DNA of 64,000 bases from Progne subis subis (taxonomy: Eukaryota > Chordata > Aves > Passeriformes > Hirundinidae): assembly GCA_022316685.1 (NCBI GenBank), contig JAKJHU010000033.1, positions 1,168,321 through 1,232,320 of the forward strand, given 5' to 3'. Each line of letters opens with the position of its first letter. The first letter of the stretch is position 1. The notes under the pieces were generated by a model that did not search any database, had not been told where the DNA came from, and was given only the letters and a program-made list of their open reading frames with translations. Below are positions 33,001-46,800 of this stretch, piece after piece. The position numbers were made by a program, and so were the translations under genes.

Positions 33001-36000
33001 TTCATGTAATTGTTTTGGGGTTTTTTTTCAATCTGACACTGAAATGGGGCTGAGAGCAGCAGTGCTTCCAGAGCAGGGACAAAAGTAACCAGGAAACACA
33101 GGGCAAGAGAGGAGGGATCGACATCGAAACAATGAAATAGCCAAGCAAGGAAAGACTGAATGCTCAATAGCACAAGCCTTTGCAGAAATGCCTGGCTAGT
33201 GCAGCATTTTATAATCAGCTTCTGTGCAGGGCTGGCCTGCAACAGTAGTGTGATGGGGGAGGAATGCTTTGAATTAGCTGGATGCCAGAATTAATTCTGT
33301 CAGAATTCAAATGTACATGTATGTACGGATTTATAAATAAACACTTGGAGCGGGATTCTGCTTTGCCACGCAGGCTCCAGGGCAGAATCTGGTCTGGCCT
33401 GGCTTTTTTTTCTTTAAAAAAAAATGCTATGGATCTGGGCTAGGTTCTGGTGACTTTGTCAACTTCTTGCATTTATCAACAGCCTGTAGGCTGAGGAGAT
33501 GCTGGTTGGGTTGAAGTAAGGGGGATGGCACAGAGGATTCAGAGCTGCTGAGCTTGCTTGCAGTGATAGCCAATTTTCTGCAATGAACCTCTGTTTTCTG
33601 GAGGAGATGTTGAGGCAGATGCTGAAGGACTGGTGGGGAGATGCGAAATGTGCAGGACCAGGGATGTCCTGCCCTTCCTTTTCCTCCACGAAAGGACAGA
33701 GGCAGCCACCCCTCTTTTTCCTGAGAGAGCTACATCCAGCATACTTGGGAATGAGAGGAAGAGACGTCTGGTCCCAAGTATGGAGGGAGGGATGGTTATT
33801 CACAGGGATGAGACTCTGGATGCACGCAAAAGATTTTACATATGTGCCCCAGATGAACTCAGGGAAGAGGTTCCCAGTCCCGGATCCTTTCTGATAAGGA
33901 CAGCTTTAGCCTGTTCCCACCAGGGCATCGTGGTTGTCCCTCTTGTGTCTTGTGATTCTCTTGTGATGGTAGCATGAGCAGAAGTTCCCAGCTCAGCACA
34001 GTGCCCTGCACTCTGCAGCGGTGCCGTTGCACTCCACGCACACTCCAAGTCATCCGTTTGCTGGGATGATGTACCAGAATTGTTAAAAAAAAATAAGCAT
34101 GAATTAACTTAATTTCTCTGTTTCTTCTCTTCCCCTACCTGTCCTTTTTCAGTTTCTTGCTGTGTGGATGCTATGATGGGGGGGGCTGTCTCTGGAATGA
34201 GCTGGGAAGAGCCGAGCTGTGGATGGCTCCAGATGAGGCAGTTGGCAGGGAGTGATGTTCCGGATGGCTGTGTCTCTCTGAAATATGAGTAAACATTGTC
34301 AGAGCAGCCGACTGTATGATCTGGGGCTTCAGGAGGGCTGATCTGGTTTTTCTTCCCTCCACCCGTCTCTCCCTGTTCAGGATCCCCCATTTGCTCGGCA
34401 TCACCCAGTTCTCTTCTCCCTGCCTGGGTGACCTGGAAGCTTTATCCCAGAGCTGTAGCTTTGGAGAAAGGGAAAGAAAATCCCGCATGTCCTAATGGAG
34501 GCAGTGTTTTCCCTTGCCACACGACAGCTTAATCTAAACCCTCATTTGAGCCAGTTATTGTGTGGCTTTAAAACCCCGTCCCCTGGAAACTAGTCTCCCA
34601 CCCCCTTCCCTCCCAGTCAATCCTGGTCAGTGGAGCCGAGCTCCGGGGTTTGGTGCTGGGCCACACGCAGACACAGATCGATCACACCGGGGGGTGGCTT
34701 GGTATTTCTGTGGCAGTGGTTTTGATTGCTGGTTGCGGTCGTTGGGTTGTTGGTGAGTCGGGGGGGTTGGCGTGCACTGTAATGGGCTCGTGCGTGTGGC
34801 AGGGGGAGAGAGAGGGTGATGTGATTGCGTCCTTCTGCTCATTATCCGCTTGCTACAGAAGGGGGGGCCGCATCCCTCTCCCCATCTGAATCCATGTGGA
34901 GCTGCCGCCTCCGCGGTGGGAGCAGGTTTTCCCTGCAGGTGAACTCCTCTGCGCTCAGACAAAGGGCTGGGGGTGCCGGTGCCTCCCTTTGTTCTTTTCC
35001 TGTCCTGGTGCACCCGCCTCTGATGGCAAAAAGCCCCTTGAAGCGTGCCTCTCAAATGGATGGAGCGGAATAAATGTGCTGCGAGGTCTCTGTCCCCCTC
35101 ACAGACCCTTTGGGGACAGTGCGGGCAGGCGGGGGGGTGCTGCGCTCCCCCTTCCCTCTGGTATTGTGCTAGCCCCTTAGTGATGGGGGTGGCCACATCC
35201 AGGAGGGAATTACTGCAGCTCTCCTGCCACAGCTGCGCTGTTGTGGCTAGGTGGCTGAGGCCTGCGAGCTCTGTTTTGGTCAGAGGTAGTTTGGTTGTGG
35301 GGGCTGGGGACAGAGCCTGCCCCCATCAAGGCAATGGGAGCACATCTGGGGGCTGTTTTCCTGCCTCTCCCTGCTGGCATCCTGCACAACAGGGCATCTG
35401 GGCAGGGAACTGGAAATAGGGCCTGGTGTGACAACCACCCCTTTTTCCAAACGCATCTCCTGAGCCCGCAAGCCCAGCAGGTAAAACCAAGGCCTGTCCT
35501 CCAGCTAAGGAATTGCCAGCTTTCTACTTAGAACAGGGGAGAAAAAGATCATTTTAATCTCTGCAACCTAAAGTCTGCATGGTGAAGTCAGGGTATGACC
35601 CTAAATTAGAGGTCAGCAGAGGTGGAGAGATCTGCTAGGAGTCATGGCCGTGTGGGGAAGCAATCCTGGAGACTGGAGCTTTCTTTGCTGATGGTAGTAC
35701 CTTCCAGAACGTGGACCCTGCTAGCTGCCCCCATCCAGGCACTTCCTCCCCTGATTCTCCTCAGGGCTGGTTCCTGCTCCAATCTATGAATGCACATGGT
35801 ATTAATCTCCATTTACCAAAGTGCTTTTCAGCAATATGATAAACGATAACAAGGGGAAGAACAAAAACTAAACCTTCCTCTCTCTGTGCATTAAAACTGC
35901 CCACTGGAGCCTTCCTCAGGAAATACTCCTCCCTCCCAAAACACAAGGCCTGGCTTCGCAGGAGAGAGAGAGACAGGAGGCATCTGAAAAGACAGCCTTC

Positions 36001-39000
36001 ATGTACGCGCTGCATCCAGTAACTGTTGACAAAGGCATTTGAGGAAAACCGTGTGCTTCCCAAAGAGTGGAGGCTGGGAGCGTTTGTCAGTTTGGGTGGG
36101 GGATGGAGTATCCAGGGAAAAGGGAACCCGTCAGCCCATCTCTTCTGGGTCTGGTGGAGGGAGCAGGCATTGACGTTTTGAAGGTCAGGCAGAAGTCACG
36201 AGCTGGCCCTGTGGCAGCTGTGCAGGTAAAGAGAAGGCACCACAAAAAACCAGCCTGGTTTTACTGTGGGTACAGTCTCACCAGGGAATGAGGAGCTACC
36301 GTTGTTGGTCCTTTCTGTTCTAGAAAATGGCAGTGGGTCACAGCTAGAAATGGCTTCTCTGGTTGTACACTGACTGCTGGCGCTGCTCCCCCAGTCCCTG
36401 TGCAGTTCTCAGCATATCTCATAACATTTGTGTCTCCACTGCATCCTCTTTGAAAGAGGATAATGAAACTGAAAAGGGAGAAGCAGGGAAGCAGGGCACA
36501 CCAGAGGCACCTTGGGCTGCCAAGCTTGAGAAAGCAGTGCTGGTCTGCCGGAGACCTGGGGAGCTGGACTTTTGAGTCAAAAAATTAAATGCTAGGTAGG
36601 CAGAAAGACACCTTATGTGAGGACAGAAACTGAGTGTGAAATATGGCTCACGTGAATCAGCAGGACTGGAGTTGTGCAGAGCAGCTCCCCTGGCTCCCTG
36701 GGAAGATGGAGCTGACTGGGGTCTGAGCTGTCAAGCTCTGATGGGGCCAAGTCAAACCTGGAAGATAAATGATACTTTAGGGGCCTGAGATCAATAATGT
36801 CAAAGACTGGTCTGTAATTGGGTGAGATTAAAAACCAATGACAGGCCTTCTCCTAGGAGCAGAAGTCAGCCTGTTGGAGGAGAGCGGCAGGGTTTGCTCC
36901 TTTACAGTTATTCCCTGGTGGTGCCCATATTCAAATTCCACCTTCCCTGGCTGCCCTCTGCAATATCAGTGATTTCCCTTTTCAGTCAACATCGACCACA
37001 TCCTGCAGGTCCCCTACAGCCGAGCCCTCTTCACTGGTCCCTGTGCTGCTGGTCCAGGGTGCTCCTGTCCTTGAGAGAGTGGCTGAGTTGGAGACAAAAG
37101 CAATGTAGTCTTGGTGCGGGTCACCAGCCTCTTTCACTGCCTGGGGGTGAGCTGGGATTGCAGGAGGTAGAGGAGGAGAGGAGATGCTGAAGCAGGAGGT
37201 CATATTGATGCTGTGGGTACCATGATATGCCATGTTTTGCAAAGATGCTGGGCTTTGGGGAGCATACTGGGGAGAAGAGTTTGGGAAATGAGGGCTGCTG
37301 ATTACTGTTGCCTTTGGTCCTCACTACATTATTTTTATCTCTATTTATCAATTAATGGATACCATGAGTATTTAGCCACCCATGAGCAGGAGACAGGTGG
37401 GGTGCGTGCTCGTGCCAATTTTGGGGCATGTTAGATGTTAGATCTTGTCACAGAAGTGGTTTTTCTCCTGGTTATGTGCTAAGCAGGGAGCTGTGTCCCC
37501 TAATTGGCAACAGCCACAGCCTGGCATGGAGAAAATAGAACTGATGTATTTGCAGGAGCAAATTAAAATCAACTTGAGTCCCTTCTTTTCAGTGCATTCT
37601 TAAAGGGGCGCGCAGGGTGCAGGGCGGAACCATGCCATGTGCCTCCTGTGAAGGGCACTAAGAAATACGATGTTACCTCTTTCCCAGGTGCAAGGGCGAT
37701 TGAAGCAGAAGGGGCCATGTTGTCTCCTGCTGCTGCCCCTTTTGCACACACAAGGAGCTGTAGATGCCGTTTGCCTTTGCCCCGGGCTCCTCTTCCCCTT
37801 CCTCCCCACTCCCCCACCCCTTCCCCGCCAGGAAGCCTGGCCTTTGTGTGAAATGATGCCTCCTGACATCAGCCGGGCGCACCATTTCCTCCGCAGCAGG
37901 GAGGGTGAGCGGGCAAGGAGAGGGGTGCCACGTTCCCCAGGGGATGGCGTATGGTCGGGTCGTGCTGGAGCACAGGGTGACAGCACTCCCGGGGTGGCTG
38001 TGTGCCCATCTGGGATACTGTGGGGAGGTGGCTGTCCCCAGCCTCACTGCCATGGTGATTCGGTGGAGCTTTGCCTGCCTGTGCTGTTCTACCTGAAAAC
38101 ACCACACCAGTCTGTTGCTTTTTGCTGTCTAAGACTCTGATTGCTTCCGTGGTATCTTTATGGGACCCCTCAAGGGATGCATTGTTTTCCTTTATGTGGC
38201 TGAAGTTTGACCAGCACTGAATGCAGGGTCTTGCTCTGGGGTTGGCATCGCAGTGTCATGGAGCAGAGGTGGAGAGGCTCAGCAGCAAGGCAGGAGTAGG
38301 GCTGATGTCTCCTGTGGGCCAGGGCTGCACCAGAGCTCTGGGAGCATCCTGCTTCCCATGCAGACACGTTACTTCCGAAAGGGCAGGTTGCAGGTCGGCT
38401 GTGAGGGGATTTGCAGTGTGTGGGCTCTTGGCTTCTCCTTGGAAAGGGGCTAGTGTAGCGCATGGGAATTGGCCGAGTGCCTGCCAACAAGAACCCATGG
38501 CTGGCACCTTGCCAGGAATTTGGGGGCCTTGCATCACTTTAATTTGAGATGTGTTTACTGGGGAATGGCATTTTGCAGCTGGCTGGCTGGAAACTACAGG
38601 TCCCAGCATGCTCCCTCACGTGTCACCCAGAGGGAGTGTGGTACCTCAGGGATCATAGTCTCGGTGCTTGCCACTTTGGGGTTTTGCTGTGACTGGGAAG
38701 GGCTCTGATTCAGCATCACTGCGCAGAGCCAGGCTGTAAGACATGGGACTGGTCTCTGCCTCCTGTTTTCCTATCCTTCTGCCGTCCACTTGCTCAATGC
38801 AAGACGAGGTTGGCCTTTTTATGTCACCAGGCTGGGGAGGGGATCTGGTCCTATTCTTACTCATTTGCAACGTAAATATTTTGGTCCCGAGTACGTTGCT
38901 GGGAGCTGGGTGTCACGTTGAAGAGCATGATTCATTCATGCTGTTGCTGCTCGGAGCACAATGAGGCAGCCTTGGGACCGGTCCCAAAGATTTCCTGTGA

Positions 39001-42000
39001 TCACGGCTGGTGGGGAATTTGGGACGTCACGTTCGAGTAAGTCAGAGCCCTTTTTGCACAGTTCCTGCAAGCCAGGAGTACTGTGCCATGCCTGGTGTAT
39101 TCGGGACTTGCCATTCCCAAAATGCAGTTGTTGTGGGTGGCTTGCATTTCCAGAGGGAGAAATAATGAAGAGCAAGGCTGATCTCCAGTTCTTGCCTTCT
39201 CCAGCTGCTGGTGTGCAGAAAAGTTTGCAGGGTGTAGGGCTTTGTGCCTGGTCCCCGCCAGCCTAAGAATTAAAGGTACAAAGCAATGCAAGTTGAAAAC
39301 CTGCTTCACATCAAGGACACTCAGGCAGTTTCTCCAGTGGAGCCAGAGCATCCCTGTGTGCTTTAGAGGGATGTGGGACAACCTGAGATGAGATGCTGGG
39401 CAGATGGGCCAGGAGCAGTGGAAGATCCCCCTCCATCCCACACGTCCACTGGTGATGCTGTGCTGCCAGAAGGGACCTTTCCTGTCCCACTTTGGTCACT
39501 GGTGCAGGAGGGGCTGCATCCTCCACCCCATGACTGGTTCCCTCCATCCCCCCATGTGTCACCTTGTCCTCCCCTTGCCACTGAGAGCCAGGTGTGAGCA
39601 GCGCCCAGATTCGTTCTGGCATCCTTCGTTAGACAGTGTTTGTTCATGCTGCATTTTTCTTTTTGCTGGCTTGTTTGGACACGCACTGGTACATTCACGG
39701 CACTCAGGCAGTAACGTGAGTCTCTTTCCCATTAGGAAAGGGGCCAGGATTTGGGGGGCTGGGAGGGTGGCTTAAGCAGTAGTTTTTGAGATATTTCCTT
39801 CTGCTGCCACACCCTGCGTGAAAGAGCAATATCCGCGGCTTCAGCTGCTATCACAAGGCTCTGAACGTCTCTCTTTTAATATAGATTGGTATCATTTTGC
39901 ATTTTAAAGTAAAAACACGCTGCAAGCTGCAGACAGCTGTCGGTTGGCAGCTTTGTTTGAACATCTGGTATTGCTGGGCTGCTGTTCAGCGCGATCTAAC
40001 TATGGGATTCATAAAGATTATAATCTGGGCTTTCAGATTCTCAACAACCACCTCACAAAAAAAATTTGGGAAGAGAAAAAACCCAGCAGGGAGGCAGTGG
40101 AGGGTCCTTGGTGTTCAGCAGACTGTGGTCATGGTCACTGGGGTGGATGGACTTGCTGTACGTTTCCTTGGCTGCCCGCAGGTGCTGACAGGCTGCTTCC
40201 AGCCTGCAAAATGCCAGGCACTGAGGAGCTGTAGAAGTGCGAAGTCTTTTCCCCCCTTCTGTTTTTTCCAGCTTGTGTGCTGAATCTGGTCTCATACTCC
40301 TCTGGGTGGTGTCTGGCGCTGGTGAGCTGAAGCAGCAGATTCTGCTGTGGCTTTCGATAGATGTTTGTAACAGTTGTCTGCAGCAACAGGACTTGGTTTC
40401 TTTTTCTTTAAAGTAAGTGAGCCAAGGCTCACAGTAAACATCTTGGCATATCAAAACCTCATTTCCAAGAGAAATTGAGTCCGCTTTTCTTGAAGCAACT
40501 GAAAGGTTGAGATAGCCACCTCTGTAAGCCCTATCCATCTTTCTGTGAGTCAGGCACTTTTCCTTGGCACCTTTGAGAATTAAGCGACCTCTAAGCCCCT
40601 AACGAGTTTTATAAATCTTGTTAGTTGATCTGCATTTTTGCAAAGCTCTTTGAATCCAGCCTATTGGCACATAAGTCACCTTGACTTTCCTCAAGGCTTT
40701 GACTCCCAATTCACTTTCAGGCTCCATTTGTCAGTTGGAGGTGCACAAAAACGTCCCCCTTATCTTTATTAGAGAAAAAAAAAAGCTGCCTGGAGAAATG
40801 TAGCTGCACTCTAGTTGGTGCAGGCCAGTAATAGAGGTGCATATAAACCTGTTCTGCCCTTGTTTGTGTTGATTTAACTTACCAGTACAAATTAAAATAG
40901 CCTTGAGCGGTTGGAAGTTTAACTAGATCAGTTGGGAGGAAAAAAAATAAAATCATGGCCTTTAAATCAAAGGAGGGTTTTCTTTCTAGTTCTGCCTGAG
41001 TCTGGAGAGGCAGTTTGTGCAGCTGGACCCCTCGTCTTTGGCTCACCAAATGAGACACTGATGGAGGACGTGGCTGCAGGTCATTGCCAGTGGTCTCATG
41101 GCTGGGACATGAGTGCGTGTGGGTGCTGCTGCTGTGCTCCTCTGAGGTATCTGAGTTCCCCACAAAACCCATTTATGCTTCTCCTCGTACCAGGCTCCCT
41201 CCAGAGCAGAAACCAGAAATCAGGGGGTTAGAAATCCCAAGGGGCTGTTGTTCAGAGCTCATGGCTTCCCATGGCAGGGCTCAGCCTGGTGGGTGCAGAG
41301 TGGGGGTCTTCGGGCAGGGGAGAGGCTGCTCAGCCTGCAGTAGGAGCAGTGGTGGAACAGGTTGGCTGTGTTTCACCCCTGCAGGGAGAAGGCTCTGAGA
41401 TCACACAGGCCAGCTGGATCTTGAATCTAAGATGCTTATTTGGAAGGGGGAGTGAGGGTTTCTCTGTTTTGCAGGGCTTGCAGATGGGTGTAGGTTTGCT
41501 GCCAAGCAATAGGATGGGTCTTTGCAGGATGGCTCCTTTGTAAGGCAAGCCATTCCCCTAGCCATAGTTGGGGGACAACTGGCTGAGACCCTGAGATTGT
41601 GTCACATTGGGAAGATAATTGGAATTCAACAGAGCTAGACAAGACTGGGACAGCAGCAGATCGAGGCAGAATTGGGGGTGCTGCCAAAGCCTGTTGAATT
41701 TTTTATGGGGTTTTGGGAGGAGCGACTGAGAAATGATATGTCAGAGCAATAGAGCTTGTGTGAAGAGCAGAACTTTGTGATTCAGCTGAGTCTCAGCGCT
41801 GAGTGATCTCCCTTTACTGCCCAGACTGCCACCACTGGAGCTGGCAGAGCACTTCTGAGAGCCAGCTGGGGGAGATGATCCCACCAAAGACAGACTGCTC
41901 TTTTTTTTCTGGATGAATTTTTTATCTGTGTCTCTGGTTGGGAAGGGGCAGATGTATGAAAACAGACATGAGGGAGAAAAGGATGGTAGGGCCCCCCTAA

Positions 42001-42904
42001 TGTCCATATAAATTGATTGAAGCATTTGAGAAGCCACAAGCACAGAGTGTGCTGAAGGCAGAAAGGGCAGGACTTATTACACGATTTTTTAGGCTCTGAA
42101 AAACTGTGAAATCTGGTGAATCCCACTCAATACAGCTACAGGCCCCAGATTTTATTTTCTGGTATGGAAGGGATGAAAGCACAAGGCAACGCTGGTCATG
42201 AGGACCAGTTGTGCTCCAGGTGTTGGTGTCAGTCTGAGCTCCCAAGTGGCTGGAAACAGTTGCTCAAGGCACTCGGGTCTGGCTGTCTGAAACTCTCTGG
42301 ATGTCACAAACCCCTGCACTTTCCCTGCAGTGTCCCAGTGCTGGTGCTCCTGAGTTGGTTACTCAAAGGGCGTTTGGTGCTGGGCAGGGCAGGGCCTGCA
42401 GCCAGAGCCCTGTGCTGGAGATGGCTCAGCAGCAGGGGGAATTTTGGTTTATAAGCAGCTCTAAACCTGTACATTTTCCCCCTAAAACTGAAAGGGGCAG
42501 GAAGAAGGAGCTTCTCCCCTGCATCCGTGATGGTGAAGAAGATGCAGACCTTGTCCTTCATAAGCACAGAGCTGAGCCCTGTGGCTCTTCCTGGCTCTCC
42601 TCACTCCCAGATGAAGGTGGCCTGTACTGTCCTCCTGCTGAAAGCTGGCTGGGGTGGACTGTTGGCCAGTGTTTGCACCCAGGCCTGGGTGGGGATCTCT
42701 CCTCCCTCCCTTCCCAGCAGAAGGAAAAGAAATTTCTTGAGTTCCTTGCTGCCCTGAGGGCCTGGTCGTGCCTGCGGCTGCAGCCCCAGCCCTCAGAAGT
42801 GGTCTTTCCATCTTGCTCCTGCACCACCCAAAAGCATCTGCTGTCCCTGTGGCATTGGGACACAGTGTGGGAGCATTTTCCCTGATGGCATGCTGTCTCT
42901 CCTG

Positions 42905-43818
42905 GCAGATGCAGGGCAGGAAGTGGCTCTACTGGCCAAAGGCACAGTCACTAGTGAGGTTCCCCAAGGCTCAGTTTTGGGACCAGTCTTGTTTAGTACT
43001 AGGAAGGCTCTGCAGGGAAATCTCGACAGGCTGAATCGATGAGCCAAGGCCAGTTGTGTGAGGTGCAACAAAGTGAAGTGCTGGATTCTGTACTTGGATC
43101 ACAACAACCCCACACAGTGCTGCAGGCTGGGGGGCAGAGTGGCTGGAAAGCTGCCCAGCAGAAACAGACCTGGGGATCATGAGCCAGCTGTTGCCCAGGT
43201 GGCCAAGAAGGCCAGTGGTATCCTGACTTGTATCAGAAGTACTGTGGCCAGCAGGACCAGGACACTGCTCATCCCCCTGTACTCAGCACTGGTGAGCCTG
43301 CACCTCAAATCCCATGTGCAGTTTTTGATCCCTCACTACAAGAAGAATATTGAGGTGCTGGAGCGAGTCCAGAGAAGGGCAGTGGAGCTGGTGAAGGTGT
43401 GGAGCACAGGTTGTATGAGGAGTGGCTGAGGGAGCTGAGGGTACTTAGCCTGGAGAAAAGGAGGCTCAGGGGAGACCTTATCATCTCTACAACTGCCTGA
43501 AAGGAGAGAGTAGCAAGGTGAGGATCAGCCTCTTCTCACAGGTAACAAGGGACGAGGACGAGCCTCAGGGTGCGCTAGGGAAGGTTCATGTTGGGCGTCA
43601 GGAATTTTTTTTTTTCACTGAAAGGGAGGTTAAGCATTAAAATGGACTGCCCAGGGTGGTTGTGGAGTCACCATCCCTGGAAGTGTTCAAGAAATGACTA
43701 GACATGGCCATTAACGCTAATGGCTTAGTTGACAAGGTAGTGTTCAGTCAAAGGTTGAACTCAATGATCTTGGAGGTGTTTTCCAATCTTAATGATTTTA
43801 TGATTCTGTGATTCTATC
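42905..43818 (+). mobile_element. CR1 LINE, 5'-truncated and decayed, sense strand
   Basis: The fragment begins in the reverse-transcriptase region: GAGGTTCCCCAAGGCTCAGT and following bases translate to the conserved PQGSVLGPVLF motif of LINE RT. The sequence then skips the catalytic part, suggesting an internal deletion, and resumes with the C-terminal ORF2 segment (a YSALV-LHLKSHVQF-HYKK block and LERVQRRAVELVK, near 43280-43400). After that come the standard CR1 tail blocks (GGAGACCTTATCA, GACTGCCCAGGGTGGTTGTGG, CACCATCCCTGGAAGTGTTC, TTGAACTCAATGATCTT). It ends in the diagnostic short 3' repeat ATTCTGTGATTCTAT at about 43804-43818. Frames are broken, so it is a dead copy within TRIM8 intron 1. 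Confidence 0.95.
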
Positions 43819-46800
43819 ACCAAGGCTCATCTTTGTCCTGTGGAGCCAGTAGCATCAGTCATGGCTCGCCTGGCTGCATGCCTGGAGTGCAAACTAGCTT
43901 CTTGTCCTGGTATTCGTCTTCCTGGTACATTTCCAGCTCCTTTTTTCCTCTTCTGCACATGTTGTGAATGAGTCTTGAGCCGCAGGTCTGGCAGAGGCAG
44001 TTTTCCCTGTCTCTTGTTGTCCTTGGCATGGAGGGAGCCTCTGTTTTGAGGGGTACATCACCCATACTGGGCACCCAATAAGAGGAAGGCTCCTTCCTCC
44101 AGGACTTGCAGGGCAGTTGGTAAAGAGGTGATCTGTCTCCAGCCACTGGCCTCATCTCTCTGCTCTGTAATCTCCCTTATCCTCCTTTTCCTCTCAAAGT
44201 AAATCTCCATCTCTACTCCAAGGACACAGTCAGCAGTGGCAGCTGGGCCATGGCTTGAAGTTGGGATCCAAAAACGATAGGTAGAGCCCCAGCCTGTTTC
44301 CCCCATTCGTGTGAGAGGCACAGCATGAAGCAACCGCTGTGGCTACAATGAGCAGGGGGAAATACAGAGGCCCAGGAAGGTGAATTAGCATCCTCAAGAT
44401 CCTCCTGAGGGTTGCTTTCTGACAGAGAATAGGTCGCCATTTCGTGGCCTCCAGAAATCCTGCTTCTGGCCCCATGCAACACAATGCCTTGTATTTTCTC
44501 CTTATTAACGAGTTCTTCCTTTCTGCTGGGTGTAAACACGGGAAAAACGCTGTCCCAAGGCTGCAGGCACCTGGCACAGCCCAGTGGAACAGGATCTGCT
44601 CTGGTACAGGGACTTGCAAGGAAGCGAGGTCTGCCATGTGCACTGTCCTGGGCTGCTCCAGGGGCCAGGTCCAACCTGGTTCTGCTGAGCAGTTGTGAGG
44701 CACTGCTCCGTGGGAGCATCCAGCTGCTATGTGCCAGTTGTGCTGCAGGATTGCCCTGAGCTGGGGTGGGAACAGGAGGTGGGACATGGGTCTAAGCCTG
44801 ATGGTTTCTTCTCCAGGGAAGGCTCAGAGGCCACGCAGCTTCTCACAGGGTGACGTGGACAAACAGGAGGCATCTTCACCCACTCCAGCATGAGAACGGG
44901 GTGGAGAGCTGCTCTTGCAAGAGGCCCTGTACATCCTGTTCCCCCAAGCTGATTATTTGGCCTTCAGTCCTTTTCTACAAAGCATCAGCTCTCCTGGTGC
45001 TCAGGGGTCCCTCAGTGCTGGGAAAGGGGGTCTCTTTAGTGCCTGTTCACTGCATGGCTGCTGCTTCCATCCCTTCCTAGCAAGGGCAGCTATTAATATC
45101 TCAGGCTGTTCCCCTCCCCTCTTCCTTCCCCTGTTGAGGATAAACCAGCCTGATCTCTGCACAAGGAGCACCGTGAGAAAAGCCAAAGCCTGGAGCACTG
45201 TGTGTGCTCTGGGCTGGCCAGGGGAGGCAAGGCCTCATGCTCCGGCTGGAGACCTCCCCTTCTGCCTGGTGCTTACTGTAAATGTGTGCAAGATGAAACC
45301 CCAACCAGCAAGCATTTCCTTCCTGGCCCTTTAAATGCATCAGCCTCCTGCAAGTGTTGTGAGGGCTGTGGGGAGTTTGAAAGAGCTGGTTTTGCCTGGG
45401 TCTGGTCAGCAGGAGGCCAGCAGCAGGGTGGGAGGGATGCTCCAGGGGTTTTGGGCTGTGGCGGTGCACGGTGCATGATCCCGTGATTTGAGATCCTGTT
45501 TTTGGGGGGCACTAAGATGCTGCGCCCCAGATGTGCACGGCGTCAGGGTTCTGATGTGTTAGCAGGTGGGGTGACACTTTCAGGAGGGATGAAAATAGCT
45601 CACTGCGTGGGGTTTTCTCAGAAAACAGTCCAGCTGACAGTGGAGCAGGGCTGGGGAGGCGAAAGGTTGCGCTTGCCTCCTTGGTCCAGGGCTTTTGGTG
45701 CATTAAAATTCAGTCACTGTGACTTCAGGCCCGTCTCCAGCAACGTGCTGGGACATGTGTCTCAATGGGGGCTCTTGATCCCGGTCCCTGGGCTGAGCTG
45801 CAGGTGTCTGGAGCCATTCCCGCAACAGGCATCTGCCCTTTGCAGCTTCCTCGCTCCGGTTCCACCTTCCTCCTCCTCCTCCTCCTCACCCTTCCTGCCC
45901 CTCATGCTCCAAGCTGCTCCCTCCGTTCTGGCTTTCCGGTGCCTGCAAACAATGTCCTTATTCACTCAGTGGCTGGGATTTGGTGGTGAGGGGAAGGCCT
46001 GGGTGCAGAGGAGGAGGAAGGAGAGAGGCAGAGAAGTGAGTGTGCCTGTCCTGGGCCAGCTGTCCAGCTGTGGTTAAAGGTGCTCTGTGGGGAGTCTGGC
46101 TCTCTGCTCCCCCAGTTTCCTACGGGAACGAGGGCTGTGCACTCCTGTGGTTTGTCCACCTGCTCTGCTGTAGTACCCTCCAAACCCACAGTCAGTCTCA
46201 GCAGAGTTTATTGGGAATTAGCATCCTGCAAGCATCCCACAGGTCAGTGTGTGGGTGCCCGGTTGCTCTGGCAAGGTGAATGGCCCTGAAGGATGCACAG
46301 TGCTTATTAGACATCAGAGAAGCTGCACAGGCTCCATTTGCCCTATGAACACAGTAAGGCTTTTCACTGCTCCAGCTCTTGTTTAAAACCTCAGCAGGTC
46401 ATGGGGCACCGCTCTGCCTCTGGTGAAGCTGCCAGGGTCCTTGATTCTGCTGGGAGTTGGGCAGGGGCTGGTGAGCACTGGAACCCCCAGGGAAGGGGGT
46501 GCCAGAGGCTCTCCCCTGCCAGCTCTCCCTGGAAGGCATACAAGGGCCCTGACCAGCCTCAGAGAACACAAAACCTTGGGGCATGTCATGGGATTTTGCT
46601 GCCCCGATGCTGGTCCCTGGGCAATGGGCTTCTGGGTGCTGCAAAGGGGGGATGAGGGGAGTGCTGGGCCTCAGACAGGGCAGGGCCATAATCCGCTGTT
46701 ACTGTGGGCTCAGCAGTGATCACAGGCTTAGCTCTGCCCTTTGGGAGAGGATAGTGTTGAGACCAGCCTAAGACAAGTCAGGGGAGACATCTTGCCCACA

